A stretch of 64,000 nt of DNA, from the NCBI GenBank assembly GCA_934130375.1, contig CAKOXW010000001.1, positions 1-64,000 on the forward strand. The letters run 5' to 3'. The notes beneath the pieces were generated by a model that did no database searches, was not told the DNA's origin, and worked only from the letters and a program-made list of their open reading frames with translations. Source of the DNA: an uncultured Bacilli bacterium (lineage in GTDB: Bacteria > Bacillota_I > Bacilli_A > RF39 > UBA660). Both the position numbers and the translations under genes were made by a program. Shown piece by piece: positions 40,006-49,343 of the stretch. Each line of letters starts with the position of its first letter. The first letter of the stretch is position 1.

Positions 40006-41088
40006 ATGAAAATAGATATATTAACTTTATTTAAAGATATGTATGATGGTTTTTTAAACACTTCTATTATAAAAAGTGCTCGAGATAGAAACCTAGTAGA
40101 TATTAATGTAGTTGATTTTAGAGAATATTCAAAAGATAAACATAAGAAAGTAGATGATACTCCATATGGTGGTGGTGCAGGTATGGTGCTTACTTGTCAA
40201 CCTATTTTTGATGCTGTTAAAGATTTAAAGAGTAAGAAGGCTAAGGTTATACTTATGACACCACAAGGTGTTAGATATAATCAAAGTATTGCAAAATCTC
40301 TTTCTAAAGAAGAACATTTAATATTAATTTGTGGTCATTATGAAGGTTTTGATGAAAGAATTAGGTCTATATGTGATATGGAATTATCAATTGGTGATTA
40401 TGTTTTAACTGGTGGTGAACTTCCTTCTATGGTTATATGTGATTCTGTTACTAGATTAATTCCGGGTGTTATTGAATCTGAATCTTATGAAAATGATTCT
40501 TTTACAAATTCACTACTTGATTATCCAACTTATACAAAGCCAAGAGAATATGAAGGAATGAAGGTACCTGATGTACTTTTATCTGGTGACCATAAAAAAA
40601 TTTATGAGTGGAGAGTAAAAGAACAAAAGAAAAGAACACTTGAAAGAAGACCAGATATAATGAAAAAATATGTCTTATTAAGAAGTACATTAAAGGGTAA
40701 TATGACAAAAGAAGAATTTGATGGAAGAATTATGAACCCTAAAAATAATGCGAAAAAGATAGATGTTATTAGTGTTAAGAACTTAAAAATAGTTGAAGAA
40801 AAGTTTCAAGAAAATGTTACTAAGAAAAATATAGAAAGACATATTCAAAAATTAGTTTCATTAGTTATGAAGATTATGGAAGAAAGTGATGATCCGGATG
40901 ATGATGTTTTAGTATTAAATGAAGCAGATAGAGTAAGAGCAATAATAAATAATGAATATTCAAAAATATTAGGACCTGATTTTAGAAAAAACTGTCTAAA
41001 AAAGATAGATTATATCGTGTCAGAATTTGAAGATAAAAGAATATACTTAAGAGAAGAAGAAATAGTAAAGGGTAGTAGAAGTAGATAA
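40006..41088 (+). CDS. trmD: tRNA (guanine-N1)-methyltransferase TrmD with an added C-terminal domain
   Basis: 360 residues, about 115-130 more than usual TrmD. Residues 1 to ~225 are a complete enzyme that methylates G37: DDTPYGGGAGMV near 50, GHYEGFDERI near 111, IGDYVLTGGELPSMV near 128, ending RTLERRPDIMKKY. The extra ~130 residues (KEEFDGRIMNPKNN... then KNIERHIQKLVSLVMKIM, DDPDDDVLVLNEADRVRAII and a basic tail) look helical and match nothing I know. No frameshift or stop separates the parts. rimM lies directly upstream. Confidence 0.92.
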   Translation: MKIDILTLFKDMYDGFLNTSIIKSARDRNLVDINVVDFREYSKDKHKKVDDTPYGGGAGMVLTCQPIFDAVKDLKSKKAKVILMTPQGVRYNQSIAKSLSKEEHLILICGHYEGFDERIRSICDMELSIGDYVLTGGELPSMVICDSVTRLIPGVIESESYENDSFTNSLLDYPTYTKPREYEGMKVPDVLLSGDHKKIYEWRVKEQKKRTLERRPDIMKKYVLLRSTLKGNMTKEEFDGRIMNPKNNAKKIDVISVKNLKIVEEKFQENVTKKNIERHIQKLVSLVMKIMEESDDPDDDVLVLNEADRVRAIINNEYSKILGPDFRKNCLKKIDYIVSEFEDKRIYLREEEIVKGSRSR

Positions 41089-41117
41089 TTGACATAATAA
41101 TATATATGTGATATCAT
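41089..41117 (+). promoter_or_regulatory. Promoter of the gene at 41145
   Basis: TTGACA at 41089-41094, 17-bp spacer, TATCAT at 41112-41117, just after the trmD stop. Confidence 0.75.
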
Positions 41118-41144
41118 AAAAAACGATTTTTCAGGAGGGGAATT

Positions 41145-41870
41145 ATGAAATTAGAAAAGAAAAGAAGTCCATATGGAAATTTAGAAAACAATTCTTTTGC
41201 GTTACAAATTGAATCTAAGATTATGGATTTAAATTTAAAAAGAAGAGATTTATTAAGAACTCTTATTAATGGTAATTTAAATAATAGGGAATATGTAGAA
41301 ACATTATTTTCTGTATATGATGCTTCATTTGAAAGTGACTATAGTGATTTATCAGAGTTTACTGGTATGAAAGTTGGAAATTTAAATACAACAGTGATTG
41401 CTAGTTATGATGAAGATAGTGATGATGTAGTTTGGTTTAAATCATTTAATAGAATTTCTTATACTGTACTTAGTAATATTTGCTTAAATCATGCGTTTAC
41501 TAAAGAAGAATTAAGAAAATTAGTATTAGAAGAAAAAGTTATATTACTTAAGAGAAATGATGTTTTAGTATTAACTGAAGAAGCATCAAAAATGATTAAT
41601 GATAGAGATTTTAAATGCTTATCAGATTATGATTTTAATGATTTAGAAAATAACACTATTTTACATAATGATTTAGTAGTTGGTTATACAAGAAGTACAT
41701 TTGATACTCCAGTTGTAAGAGAGTTAGAAAAAGAATATACAAGTTCATTAAGAAGTGAATTACATAGTTTAAGAAGAAATGCTAAGTCTGTAAAAAATAT
41801 GCTAAGTGATAAAATTAAAAGTGTTGAAGGCTTAGAAAGATTATGCCAAGAAAAATTAAAAAAATTATAA
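41145..41870 (+). CDS. Hypothetical protein between trmD and rplS
   Basis: 241 residues, not recognised. No membrane segment. It begins MKLEKKRSPYGNLENNSFALQIESKIMDLNLKRRDLLRTLI, has an acidic middle and ends in a long charged helix (SLRSELHSLRRNAKSVKNML), probably a coiled coil. A strong ribosome binding site (AGGAGGGG) and a good promoter suggest it is well expressed. Its position splits the usual trmD-rplS pair. A link to translation would be only guilt by association. Confidence 0.72.
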   Translation: MKLEKKRSPYGNLENNSFALQIESKIMDLNLKRRDLLRTLINGNLNNREYVETLFSVYDASFESDYSDLSEFTGMKVGNLNTTVIASYDEDSDDVVWFKSFNRISYTVLSNICLNHAFTKEELRKLVLEEKVILLKRNDVLVLTEEASKMINDRDFKCLSDYDFNDLENNTILHNDLVVGYTRSTFDTPVVRELEKEYTSSLRSELHSLRRNAKSVKNMLSDKIKSVEGLERLCQEKLKKL

Positions 41871-41871
41871 C

Positions 41872-41900
41872 TTGCAAAATATATAATTGTATGGTATTAT
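41872..41900 (+). promoter_or_regulatory. Promoter of rplS
   Basis: TTGCAA at 41872-41877, 17-bp spacer, TATTAT at 41895-41900 preceded by TGG. Confidence 0.75.
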
Positions 41901-41909
41901 TATAGAGTT

Positions 41910-41960
41910 GAAAAAACCAATCCGATGTTTTTAATATGATTGGGTATAGAAATGGAGTGT
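41910..41960 (+). promoter_or_regulatory. Possible L19 leader RNA
   Basis: The rplS leader contains a hairpin CCAATC (41917-41922) with GATTGG (41938-41943) around a 15-nt loop, just upstream of the ribosome binding site. Autoregulatory L19 leaders are known upstream of rplS in Bacilli; assignment to that RNA family is by position and one stem only. Confidence 0.45.
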
Positions 41961-41966
41961 GACATT

Positions 41967-42305
41967 ATGAACGTTATTGACAGAATTACAGCAAAACAAA
42001 TGAGAACTGATTTACCTGAATTTAGAGTTGGTGATACTGTTAGAGTTGATGTTAAGATCGTCGAAGGTAAAAGAGAAAGAATTCAAGCCTTTGAAGGTAT
42101 CGTAATATCAAGAAAAAATTCTGGAATAAGTGAAACATTTACTGTTAGAAAGAAATCTAGTGGTATTGGTGTTGAAAGAACTTTCCCAGTTAATTCACCT
42201 AAAATTGCAGGAATTACAGTTGTAAGAAAAGGTTTAGCAAGAAGAGCAAAATTATATTACGCAAGAAATATAATTGGTCAATTCAAATTAAAAGAAAGAA
42301 ATTAA
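41967..42305 (+). CDS. rplS: 50S ribosomal protein L19
   Basis: 112 residues, normal length. It lies at the 30S-50S interface. The pattern LPEFRVGDTVRVDVKIVEGKRERIQAFEG, then SGIGVERTFPVNSPKI and GLARRAKLYYARNIIG is complete. ATG 41967 follows GGAGTG at 41954-41959 and gives the usual N-terminus; an upstream in-frame start near 41940 lies in the leader hairpin. Confidence 0.97.
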   Translation: MNVIDRITAKQMRTDLPEFRVGDTVRVDVKIVEGKRERIQAFEGIVISRKNSGISETFTVRKKSSGIGVERTFPVNSPKIAGITVVRKGLARRAKLYYARNIIGQFKLKERN

Positions 42306-42328
42306 TAAGGCGTAATTGCCTTATTTTT
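42304..42328 (+). terminator. Terminator of rplS
   Basis: 8-bp perfect stem AATAAGGC/GCCTTATT, 6-nt loop, T-run. The lepB start is only 11 bases beyond it. Confidence 0.85.
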
Positions 42329-42338
42329 GGTATATGAA

Positions 42339-42839
42339 ATGAATAAAAGATTAAAAGATATAATGGAATATGTGATAATAATTCTAGCAGTTATACTTAT
42401 AAGAACCTTTATTGCAACCCCTATTAGGGTATCAGGAGATTCTATGTATCCAACTTTAAAAGATGGAAATATAATGATACTTAATAAAATTGGTTATAGT
42501 ATAAATGGTTTAAAAAGGTTTGATATTGTCGTAATTAAATATCAAAATGAAAAAATAATAAAAAGAGTTATTGGTCTTCCAGGTGATTATGTAGAATATT
42601 ATGATAATGAACTTTATATAAATGGTTCTAAAGTAGAAGAAGAGTTTGAAAGAGGTTATACAAATGATTTTGACTTATCTATGTTTAATGAAACTACAAT
42701 TCCAGAAGGCAAATACCTTGTTTTAGGTGATAATAGACCAATTTCTAAAGATAGTAGAATGATTGGGCTTATAGACAAGAAGAACATAACTGGCTACACT
42801 AGTTTAGAAGTGTATCCTAGTATAAAAAGAGTTAAATAG
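42339..42839 (+). CDS. lepB: Signal peptidase I
   Basis: 166 residues, one N-terminal membrane helix (MEYVIIILAVILIRTFIA). Catalytic Ser is in the box RVSGDSMYPTL (residues ~33-43) and catalytic Lys in IIKRVIGLPGD near residue 72; the late boxes GDNRPISKDSR are present. It removes signal peptides from the secreted proteins encoded here and elsewhere. ATG 42339 has no clear ribosome binding site because the rplS terminator is directly upstream, so translation may rely on read-through coupling. Confidence 0.95.
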   Translation: MNKRLKDIMEYVIIILAVILIRTFIATPIRVSGDSMYPTLKDGNIMILNKIGYSINGLKRFDIVVIKYQNEKIIKRVIGLPGDYVEYYDNELYINGSKVEEEFERGYTNDFDLSMFNETTIPEGKYLVLGDNRPISKDSRMIGLIDKKNITGYTSLEVYPSIKRVK

Positions 42840-42855
42840 TAATAATTACATGATA

Positions 42856-42881
42856 AAAAGATGACTAATTCATCTTTTTTT
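42856..42881 (+). terminator. Terminator of lepB
   Basis: 8-bp perfect stem AAAAGATG/CATCTTTT (42856-42863 with 42871-42878), 7-nt loop, Ts. Confidence 0.85.
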
Positions 42882-42906
42882 GATATACTTTTTTAGAGGT
42901 GTTAAT

Positions 42907-43500
42907 ATGGAGTTACTTTTTGCAACATCTAATGAAGCTAAATTAAAAAGATTTAATAAGTTAGAATGCCAAGGTATTAAAATACTTAGTTTAAAAGATG
43001 TAAATGTAGATATTGATATTGATGAGAATGGTAAAAATGCTATAGAGAATGCTATTATAAAGGCTAAGGCTTATTATGATAAGTTATCTATTACTACTAT
43101 GGCTATGGATGATAATTTATATATTGAAAATATACCTGATGATTTGCAACCTGGTATGTATGTAAGAAGAGTAAATGGTAAGAGATTATCTGATGATGAA
43201 ATGATTGATTATTATTCTAATTTGGCTAAAACTTATGGAGATAATGGAGTATTAACTGCAAGGTGGGTATATGGACTTGCTATTATAAAAGATAATTTAG
43301 TTAAAACTTATACTTGGAGTAAGGAAGATTTTTATATTACTTCTAAAGTTAGTCCTAAAAGACATATTGGATATCCTCTTGATTCAATATCTATTAATAA
43401 GAAATTAAATAAATATTTTACTGATATTACAGAAGAAGATAAATCAAAATTAGAATATAATGAAGATAATGTTATAGATTTTATTAAAAATAGTATATAG
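42907..43500 (+). CDS. HAM1/RdgB-like nucleoside-triphosphate pyrophosphatase
   Basis: 197 residues. The N-terminal LLFATSNEAKLKRF, the motif NGKNAIENAIIKAKAYYD and the MAMDDNLYIENIPDDLQPG region with its acidic pair match the ITPase/HAM1 fold, which removes dITP, XTP or similar. The Gly-rich loop of the classical enzyme (SGLxVDAL) is altered to DDNLYIENI, so the substrate may differ. ATG 42907 follows AGAGGTG at 42894-42900; an earlier start at 42880 is not supported. Confidence 0.75.
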   Translation: MELLFATSNEAKLKRFNKLECQGIKILSLKDVNVDIDIDENGKNAIENAIIKAKAYYDKLSITTMAMDDNLYIENIPDDLQPGMYVRRVNGKRLSDDEMIDYYSNLAKTYGDNGVLTARWVYGLAIIKDNLVKTYTWSKEDFYITSKVSPKRHIGYPLDSISINKKLNKYFTDITEEDKSKLEYNEDNVIDFIKNSI

Positions 43501-43553
43501 TAGAAAAAATATTAAATATATGGTAAAATACTATAGTATTTGAGGTGAGGAAA

Positions 43554-45161
43554 ATGATTAATAAGATTACTTCTAATAAAAAAAATATATTAATATTTTT
43601 GTTAATCGCAACATTTATAACTTCATTTAGTTTATTATTATCTAAAATGTATTGGGGTCATGATTTAGTATTTCATTTATCTCGTATTAGAGCAATTAAA
43701 GATAATTTAAACCTTGGAGTAGTAGGTGGATATATGTATCCTAATTATTTAGATGGTTATGGCTATGGTAATCCGTTATTTTATCCTGATATATTTTTAT
43801 ATATTCCAGCAATAATATCTTATTTAGGATTAAGTATATTAAGTTCATATAAATTGTTTTTAGTGTTAATTAATTTCTTAACATTTTTAACTATGTATAT
43901 AACTATAAAAAGCATAACAGGCAATAAAAAAAGTGCGATAGTAAGTTCAATAATGTATGGATGTGCATCTTATAAACAAATAGATATGTATACAAGAGCA
44001 GCACTTGGTGAAACATTATCATTTATATTTATTCCATTAATAATATTAGGAATATATGAAATAATTTATAGAGATAAAAATAAGTTTTATATACTAGTAA
44101 TAGGTATGAGTGGTCTTATATTGTGTCATTTAATAAGTACTTATTTAATATGTATTGTACTTGTAATACTATGCCTTTTAAATATAAAGAAATTAATAAA
44201 AGAAAATAGAATATGGTATATAGTTATTTCTGCAATAATAACTATATTACTTACTTCATATTTTGTTTTTCCAATGCTTGAACAAATGCTTAATGATAAA
44301 TTTTTCTTTAATAATTTAGATGAAACAAGTCATTTATCTACAAGAGCACTACCACTATGGTCTTTATTTATAGAATTTCCTTATTATCATTATACAAAAC
44401 TATGGATACCAATGGGTATAGGAGTTGCTTATGTAGTATCAACTATTATTTATTTTAAGAATTATAAAAAATGTACTTGGTTTATACATTTTTGCTATAT
44501 AACATCAATTGCATTTTTAATCGCATCTACTAATATATTCCCTTGGAATTTATTTAAAAGTGTATTATCACCAATACAATTTCCTTGGAGGTTCTATTTA
44601 ATATCTACATTACTAATAAGTATAGCAACTGGTTTATTAATAGATAAAATAAAATTAGATTTAGATAAATACTTTATATATATTTTAATACTATGTATAA
44701 TACCAGCAATATTGATTAATACATTAAATTGTTTTATTAGTAAAGCAATAGATTACAATAAATATGAAATATCATTTGGTGAATATATGCCTGAAGGTGC
44801 GACTGAAGATTATATATATAAAAGAGGTAATATAATAACAAGTACTTATCCAATAACACATGAATTTACTAAAAAGGGATTAAGTATGAATATTAAATTT
44901 AATGATAATAAAAAATCTAATACCTTAGAATTACCACTACTATACTATAAAGGTTACTCAGCAAAAGTTAATGGAGAATATACATCAGTATCAAAATCAG
45001 ATAATGGCCTTGTTCTTATAGATATAAATCAAAATAGTGGTGAAATAATAGTAAATTACGAAGGTACTATAGTACAACAGGTAACTAAAATAATTAGCAT
45101 TATTACTTTAATTGCATTTAGTTACTACGTTATAAAAAAAGAGGTGCAGTATGAAAAATAG
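43554..45161 (+). CDS. Polytopic membrane protein, 6-pyruvoyl-tetrahydropterin synthase-related (GT-C-like)
   Basis: 535 residues with about ten or more hydrophobic helices. The early extracytoplasmic loop has YWGHDLVFHLSRIRA followed by YPNYLDGYGYGNPLFYPD, which is characteristic of the PTPS-related membrane family and recalls GT-C glycosyltransferases with an acidic motif in the first loop. A C-terminal extracytoplasmic beta domain precedes the last helix. Likely acts on a lipid-linked sugar or on wall polymers; this is inferred. ATG 43554 fits GAGGTGAGG. It overlaps the next gene by 11 bases. Confidence 0.72.
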   Translation: MINKITSNKKNILIFLLIATFITSFSLLLSKMYWGHDLVFHLSRIRAIKDNLNLGVVGGYMYPNYLDGYGYGNPLFYPDIFLYIPAIISYLGLSILSSYKLFLVLINFLTFLTMYITIKSITGNKKSAIVSSIMYGCASYKQIDMYTRAALGETLSFIFIPLIILGIYEIIYRDKNKFYILVIGMSGLILCHLISTYLICIVLVILCLLNIKKLIKENRIWYIVISAIITILLTSYFVFPMLEQMLNDKFFFNNLDETSHLSTRALPLWSLFIEFPYYHYTKLWIPMGIGVAYVVSTIIYFKNYKKCTWFIHFCYITSIAFLIASTNIFPWNLFKSVLSPIQFPWRFYLISTLLISIATGLLIDKIKLDLDKYFIYILILCIIPAILINTLNCFISKAIDYNKYEISFGEYMPEGATEDYIYKRGNIITSTYPITHEFTKKGLSMNIKFNDNKKSNTLELPLLYYKGYSAKVNGEYTSVSKSDNGLVLIDINQNSGEIIVNYEGTIVQQVTKIISIITLIAFSYYVIKKEVQYEK

Positions 45162-47697
45162 AAAAGGTATAAATTATGTATTAGTATTTTTAATACCAAT
45201 ATTAGTTATGATGGTTTTATATGCTTGTATAGGTGTATATCCATTTGGTAAAAAATCATTACTAACTGTTGATTTAGCAGGTCAGTATGTAGCGTTTTTT
45301 AATTCACTTAAAAATATATTTACAGGCGATATATCAATGTTTTATTCTTTTAGTAAGACATTAGGTGGTAATATGTTTGGCCTTGTAACTTATTATTTAT
45401 TAAGTCCATTTAATCTTATATTTATGCTTTTTGATAAGATAAATATTACAGAGGCAATATTAGTAATTAATTTATTAAAAATTGGAGCATGTGGTTTAAC
45501 TAGTTATATTTATTTTAATAAGACATTTAAAGATAAAACTATGGTTCCAGTAGTATTTTCAATTGTATATGCATTATGTGCATACAATATCGTATATAGC
45601 CAAAATCTACTTTGGTTAGATGGAGTAATATTATTACCACTTATATATTTAGGAATTGATAAATTAATTGAAAATGAAAAGCCACTACTATTTTATACAA
45701 CTTTAACACTAGCAATAATTATAAATTATTATATAGGTTATATGCTTTGTATTGGTTCATTAATTTATTTTATATATAAATTATATGTATTTAATAATTA
45801 TAAACTTTCTATTAAGAATAACAAAAAAGATATAATTTATTTCTTTAAATATGTATTCTTAGCAGTAGGAACTTCAATGATTGTTTTATTACCATCATTA
45901 TTTTCTCTAACTGCAGGAAAAGCAAATTTTAGTTTATCTGAATTTGTGCCTAAACAAACATACCCAGTAATGGAATTAATATCTAGATTTTTTATTGGAA
46001 GTTTTAAAAATAGTGATTTATCAGGAGGATGCCCAAATGTATTTATATCATTATTTATGATAGTACTAGTAGTAGTATATTTCTTTAATAAGAAGATTAA
46101 TAATAAAGAAAGAAGAGCAACTTTATACTTAGTTTTAGTATTCTTAATAAGTTTTATATTTTACCCAGTAGATGTTGTGTGGCATACTTTCCAGCACCCA
46201 GCAGGATTTCCATTTAGATATTCATTTATATTTGACTTTGTACTTCTTATAATCGCATACAAAAGTTATTTAAGCATTAAAAATGTAGATAGAGGTTTAT
46301 TTAGAAAGTTAATACCATATACAATATTTTTAAGTGTTGTAATGGATATGTTTATGTATAATAGTAATATAGTATATAAAATAATCGCATCTGGAGCGTT
46401 AATAGTATTATATTTGATATATTTATTTAAGAATAAAGAGCAAAGAATTACAACTCTAATCGCATGTGCGATAATACTTGAAATGAGTATAAATGGATTA
46501 TCAGTAGTTTTTAATATGAAATATCAAAATAGAAGTGAGTATACTAATTTTATAAGTACTTATGGAAGTATTGTTGATAAAATTAAAGAAAATGATAATA
46601 GCTTTTATAGATTAGAAAAAGATTATTCATATTCAACTAATGATGCTCTAATGCTTAATTATAATGGTATTTCACATTTCTCATCTACATACGAAGGTGT
46701 TAACAATGAATTATTAGGTGATTACTTAGGTATATTTAATAGATTTTATATAACAAATTATAATGGTTCTACACCTGTTACTAATTCATTATTTGATATT
46801 AAGTATTTAATATTACAAAATAAAAATGATTATTATAATTTAATAGATACGAAAGAATTAGAAAATAGCAATTTATATGTATATGAAAATAATTATAATT
46901 TACCACTTGGTTTTATGGTTAATAGTGAATTAAAAGATTTAGAATTAGTTAAATATGAACCATTTATAAATCAAAACAATATTTTAAGTACTATGGCAAA
47001 TAATAATACTAAAGTATTTAAGATAAATGAGATTTCTAATACATATTTATATAATCTTAAATTAAGAGATAAAAATGATAAGATAAAAATATATGATAAA
47101 GTAATTGGTAACATGGAATCTACTATTACTTATTCAGTAGATATTAAAAATACTGGTGAATTATATGCTTATATGTCTTCTAAATATAATAATAAAATAG
47201 ATATATTAGTAAATGGTAAGAGTATTATTGATATTAGTGACCAAAATGATTATAGATATAATATACTTGACCTTGGATATTATAAAAGAGGAGATAAGTT
47301 AGAATTTGAAGTAGTTCTTTTAGAGTCTCAAATTAAATTTAATGATATTATGTTCTATACTCTTGATTTAACTAAATTTAAAAATCAAATTGAAAAATTA
47401 AATGAATATGAAGTATTAAATATAACTGATTATAAAATAGATCATATTAAAGGAAATGTAAATGTAACTGATAATAAGTTATTGTATACATCTATTCCAT
47501 ATGATAAAGGATGGAATATTAAAGTAGATGGTAAAGATATACAACCTGTTAAAATATTTGATAGTTTAATTGGTATTGAACTAAGTGCTGGAACTCATGA
47601 GATAGAGTTTAAGTATGTTCCAAGAGGCTTATATGTAGGTGCGGGAATATCGATTGTATCTTTATTACTTGTAATAATATTAAGAAAGAAAAAATAG
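45151..47697 (+). CDS. YfhO-family membrane protein
   Basis: 848 residues with a dozen or so hydrophobic helices and a long C-terminal extracytoplasmic region (about residues 460-820). The start NYVLVFLIPILVMMVLYA, the LTVDLAGQYVAFFNSLKNI loop and the FSKTLGGNMFGLVTYYLLSPFN string are typical of YfhO. YfhO proteins are GT-C-like and are implicated in glycosylation of lipoteichoic acid. The late motif YDKGWNIKVDGK is also typical. Overlap with the previous gene indicates that the two large membrane proteins are made together. Confidence 0.85.
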   Translation: MKNRKGINYVLVFLIPILVMMVLYACIGVYPFGKKSLLTVDLAGQYVAFFNSLKNIFTGDISMFYSFSKTLGGNMFGLVTYYLLSPFNLIFMLFDKINITEAILVINLLKIGACGLTSYIYFNKTFKDKTMVPVVFSIVYALCAYNIVYSQNLLWLDGVILLPLIYLGIDKLIENEKPLLFYTTLTLAIIINYYIGYMLCIGSLIYFIYKLYVFNNYKLSIKNNKKDIIYFFKYVFLAVGTSMIVLLPSLFSLTAGKANFSLSEFVPKQTYPVMELISRFFIGSFKNSDLSGGCPNVFISLFMIVLVVVYFFNKKINNKERRATLYLVLVFLISFIFYPVDVVWHTFQHPAGFPFRYSFIFDFVLLIIAYKSYLSIKNVDRGLFRKLIPYTIFLSVVMDMFMYNSNIVYKIIASGALIVLYLIYLFKNKEQRITTLIACAIILEMSINGLSVVFNMKYQNRSEYTNFISTYGSIVDKIKENDNSFYRLEKDYSYSTNDALMLNYNGISHFSSTYEGVNNELLGDYLGIFNRFYITNYNGSTPVTNSLFDIKYLILQNKNDYYNLIDTKELENSNLYVYENNYNLPLGFMVNSELKDLELVKYEPFINQNNILSTMANNNTKVFKINEISNTYLYNLKLRDKNDKIKIYDKVIGNMESTITYSVDIKNTGELYAYMSSKYNNKIDILVNGKSIIDISDQNDYRYNILDLGYYKRGDKLEFEVVLLESQIKFNDIMFYTLDLTKFKNQIEKLNEYEVLNITDYKIDHIKGNVNVTDNKLLYTSIPYDKGWNIKVDGKDIQPVKIFDSLIGIELSAGTHEIEFKYVPRGLYVGAGISIVSLLLVIILRKKK

Positions 47698-47714
47698 GCG
47701 TATGCTTATTTTTT
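47693..47714 (+). terminator. Terminator after the YfhO-like gene
   Basis: 7-bp stem AATAGGC/GCTTATT (one G-T pair), loop GTAT, T-run; overlaps the stop codon. Confidence 0.7.
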
Positions 47715-47726
47715 AGTAGGTAGTTT

Positions 47727-48815
47727 ATGAATTATGTTGAAATAATAAAATATGCAGTATTTTTATTCCCAGTTATCGCATTTATAATGAGTTTCCCATT
47801 TATACTTTATGAATATCACAAATATGGTTCAATCTCATTTCTAAAAGCACTTATTATCTATTCTTTAACATTTTATTTACTATGTGCATATTTCCTTGTA
47901 ATACTTCCACTTCCTAAAATTAGTGAAGTAGAACTTCTTACAACACCAAGAACGCAACTTATACCATTTAAATTTATTTATGACTTTGTTAATCATAGTA
48001 ATATATTAGATATTCATACATATATTAAATCATTAAAACAGCCTTGGTTTTATGTACCAGTATTCAATATATTTCTAACTCTTCCATTTGGTGTATATTT
48101 AAGTTACTATTTTAAATGTGATTTAAAGAAGACTACACTTTATACATTTTTACTTAGTTTATTCTTTGAACTTACTCAATTAACTGGTTTATATTTTATA
48201 TACCCAAGAGGATATAGATTATTTGATGTTGATGACTTAATTTTAAATACAACAGGTGGTATAGTTGGATTTTTAGTTGTGAAATGGATAAAAAAGATAC
48301 TTCCATCAAGAGATGAAATAGATAAAAAAGCAATAGAAAATGGAAAAACCTTATCTGGTTTTAGAAGAACTACCGCATTTCTATTTGATTTCTTTATATT
48401 TTCAGTTATTAATATAATATTAATATTGATATTTAAGCATGATATGTATGTATTTTATGCGATGACGATAATATATTACTTCATAATACCATTATTTAAA
48501 AAAGGAAGTACCTGCGGGCAATCTTATCTTAATATCAAGATTGTAGATTATAGTAAGAAGTACAAGGTATTTAGAGTAATATTTAGAAGATTATTATTTA
48601 TAATTATTTATATTGGTATTCCATTATTAATTTTATATTATATTGGTAATATTAATAAGCAAATAAATGAGTTTATTGGTTGTTTAGTATTATTTATATA
48701 TTTTATATTTGATGTAGTATCTGGGTTTAAATATTTATTTAGTAATAAGCAATTAATATTTGAAAAAATTAGTAAAACTAAGATGGAAAGTACGATTGGT
48801 AATAATGAGATGTAG
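47727..48815 (+). CDS. VanZ-like and RDD domain fusion membrane protein
   Basis: 362 residues. The N-terminal ~195 residues form a VanZ-like domain: several helices, LTLPFGVYLSYYF, FELTQLTGLYFIYPRGYRLFDVDDLILNTTGG, the latter being the VanZ core. Residues ~205-345 form an RDD domain: RRTTAFLFDFFIFS and a later KKGSTCGQSYLNIKIVDYSKK. VanZ is linked to teicoplanin resistance, and RDD proteins are often transporters; the fused function is unknown. It overlaps tag by 11 bases. Confidence 0.85.
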   Translation: MNYVEIIKYAVFLFPVIAFIMSFPFILYEYHKYGSISFLKALIIYSLTFYLLCAYFLVILPLPKISEVELLTTPRTQLIPFKFIYDFVNHSNILDIHTYIKSLKQPWFYVPVFNIFLTLPFGVYLSYYFKCDLKKTTLYTFLLSLFFELTQLTGLYFIYPRGYRLFDVDDLILNTTGGIVGFLVVKWIKKILPSRDEIDKKAIENGKTLSGFRRTTAFLFDFFIFSVINIILILIFKHDMYVFYAMTIIYYFIIPLFKKGSTCGQSYLNIKIVDYSKKYKVFRVIFRRLLFIIIYIGIPLLILYYIGNINKQINEFIGCLVLFIYFIFDVVSGFKYLFSNKQLIFEKISKTKMESTIGNNEM

Positions 48816-49341
48816 TTGGTGTAATGAGGAGAATAAAAAATATGTAGATTATCATGATAATGAGTGGGGTATTTTAAATACTTCTGATCATTATTTATTT
48901 GAGATGCTTATATTAGAAGGGTTTCAAGCAGGGTTATCATGGGAGTGCATATTAAATAAAAGAGCTTCTTTTAAGAAAGCATATGATAATTTTAATTTAG
49001 ATAAAGTATGTAATTATGATGATAAAAAAATAGAGGAATTAATTAATAATAAAGATATTGTTAGAAATAAATTAAAAATAAAATCAAGTATTATAAATGC
49101 TAAAATATTTAGGGAAATTAAAATGGAATATAATGGTTTTATTAATTATTTAAATAGTTTTACAAATGGTAATATAGTGCATGAGTATGATAAAACAAGG
49201 TCAGAATTGTCTGATAGAATTTCTAATGATTTAAAGAAAAGGGGTATGAAGTTTGTAGGTAGTACAATAATTTATTCTTATTTACAAGCAATTGGTATTA
49301 TTAATTCTCATGAAAAGACATGTTATTTATATAGGAGGTAA
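48805..49341 (+). CDS. tag: DNA-3-methyladenine glycosylase I
   Basis: 178 residues. Removes 3-methyladenine from alkylated DNA. Start MRCSWCNEENKKYVDYHDNEWG with a zinc-binding Cys and His, the LFEMLILEGFQAGLSW helix and the end INSHEKTCYLY with the remaining His and Cys give the Tag zinc snap. ATG 48805 fits the family N-terminus exactly; upstream in-frame starts would lie deep inside the VanZ-RDD gene. The ribosome binding site is weak, so translation probably depends on the overlap. Confidence 0.95.
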   Translation: MRCSWCNEENKKYVDYHDNEWGILNTSDHYLFEMLILEGFQAGLSWECILNKRASFKKAYDNFNLDKVCNYDDKKIEELINNKDIVRNKLKIKSSIINAKIFREIKMEYNGFINYLNSFTNGNIVHEYDKTRSELSDRISNDLKKRGMKFVGSTIIYSYLQAIGIINSHEKTCYLYRR

Positions 49342-49343
49342 GT

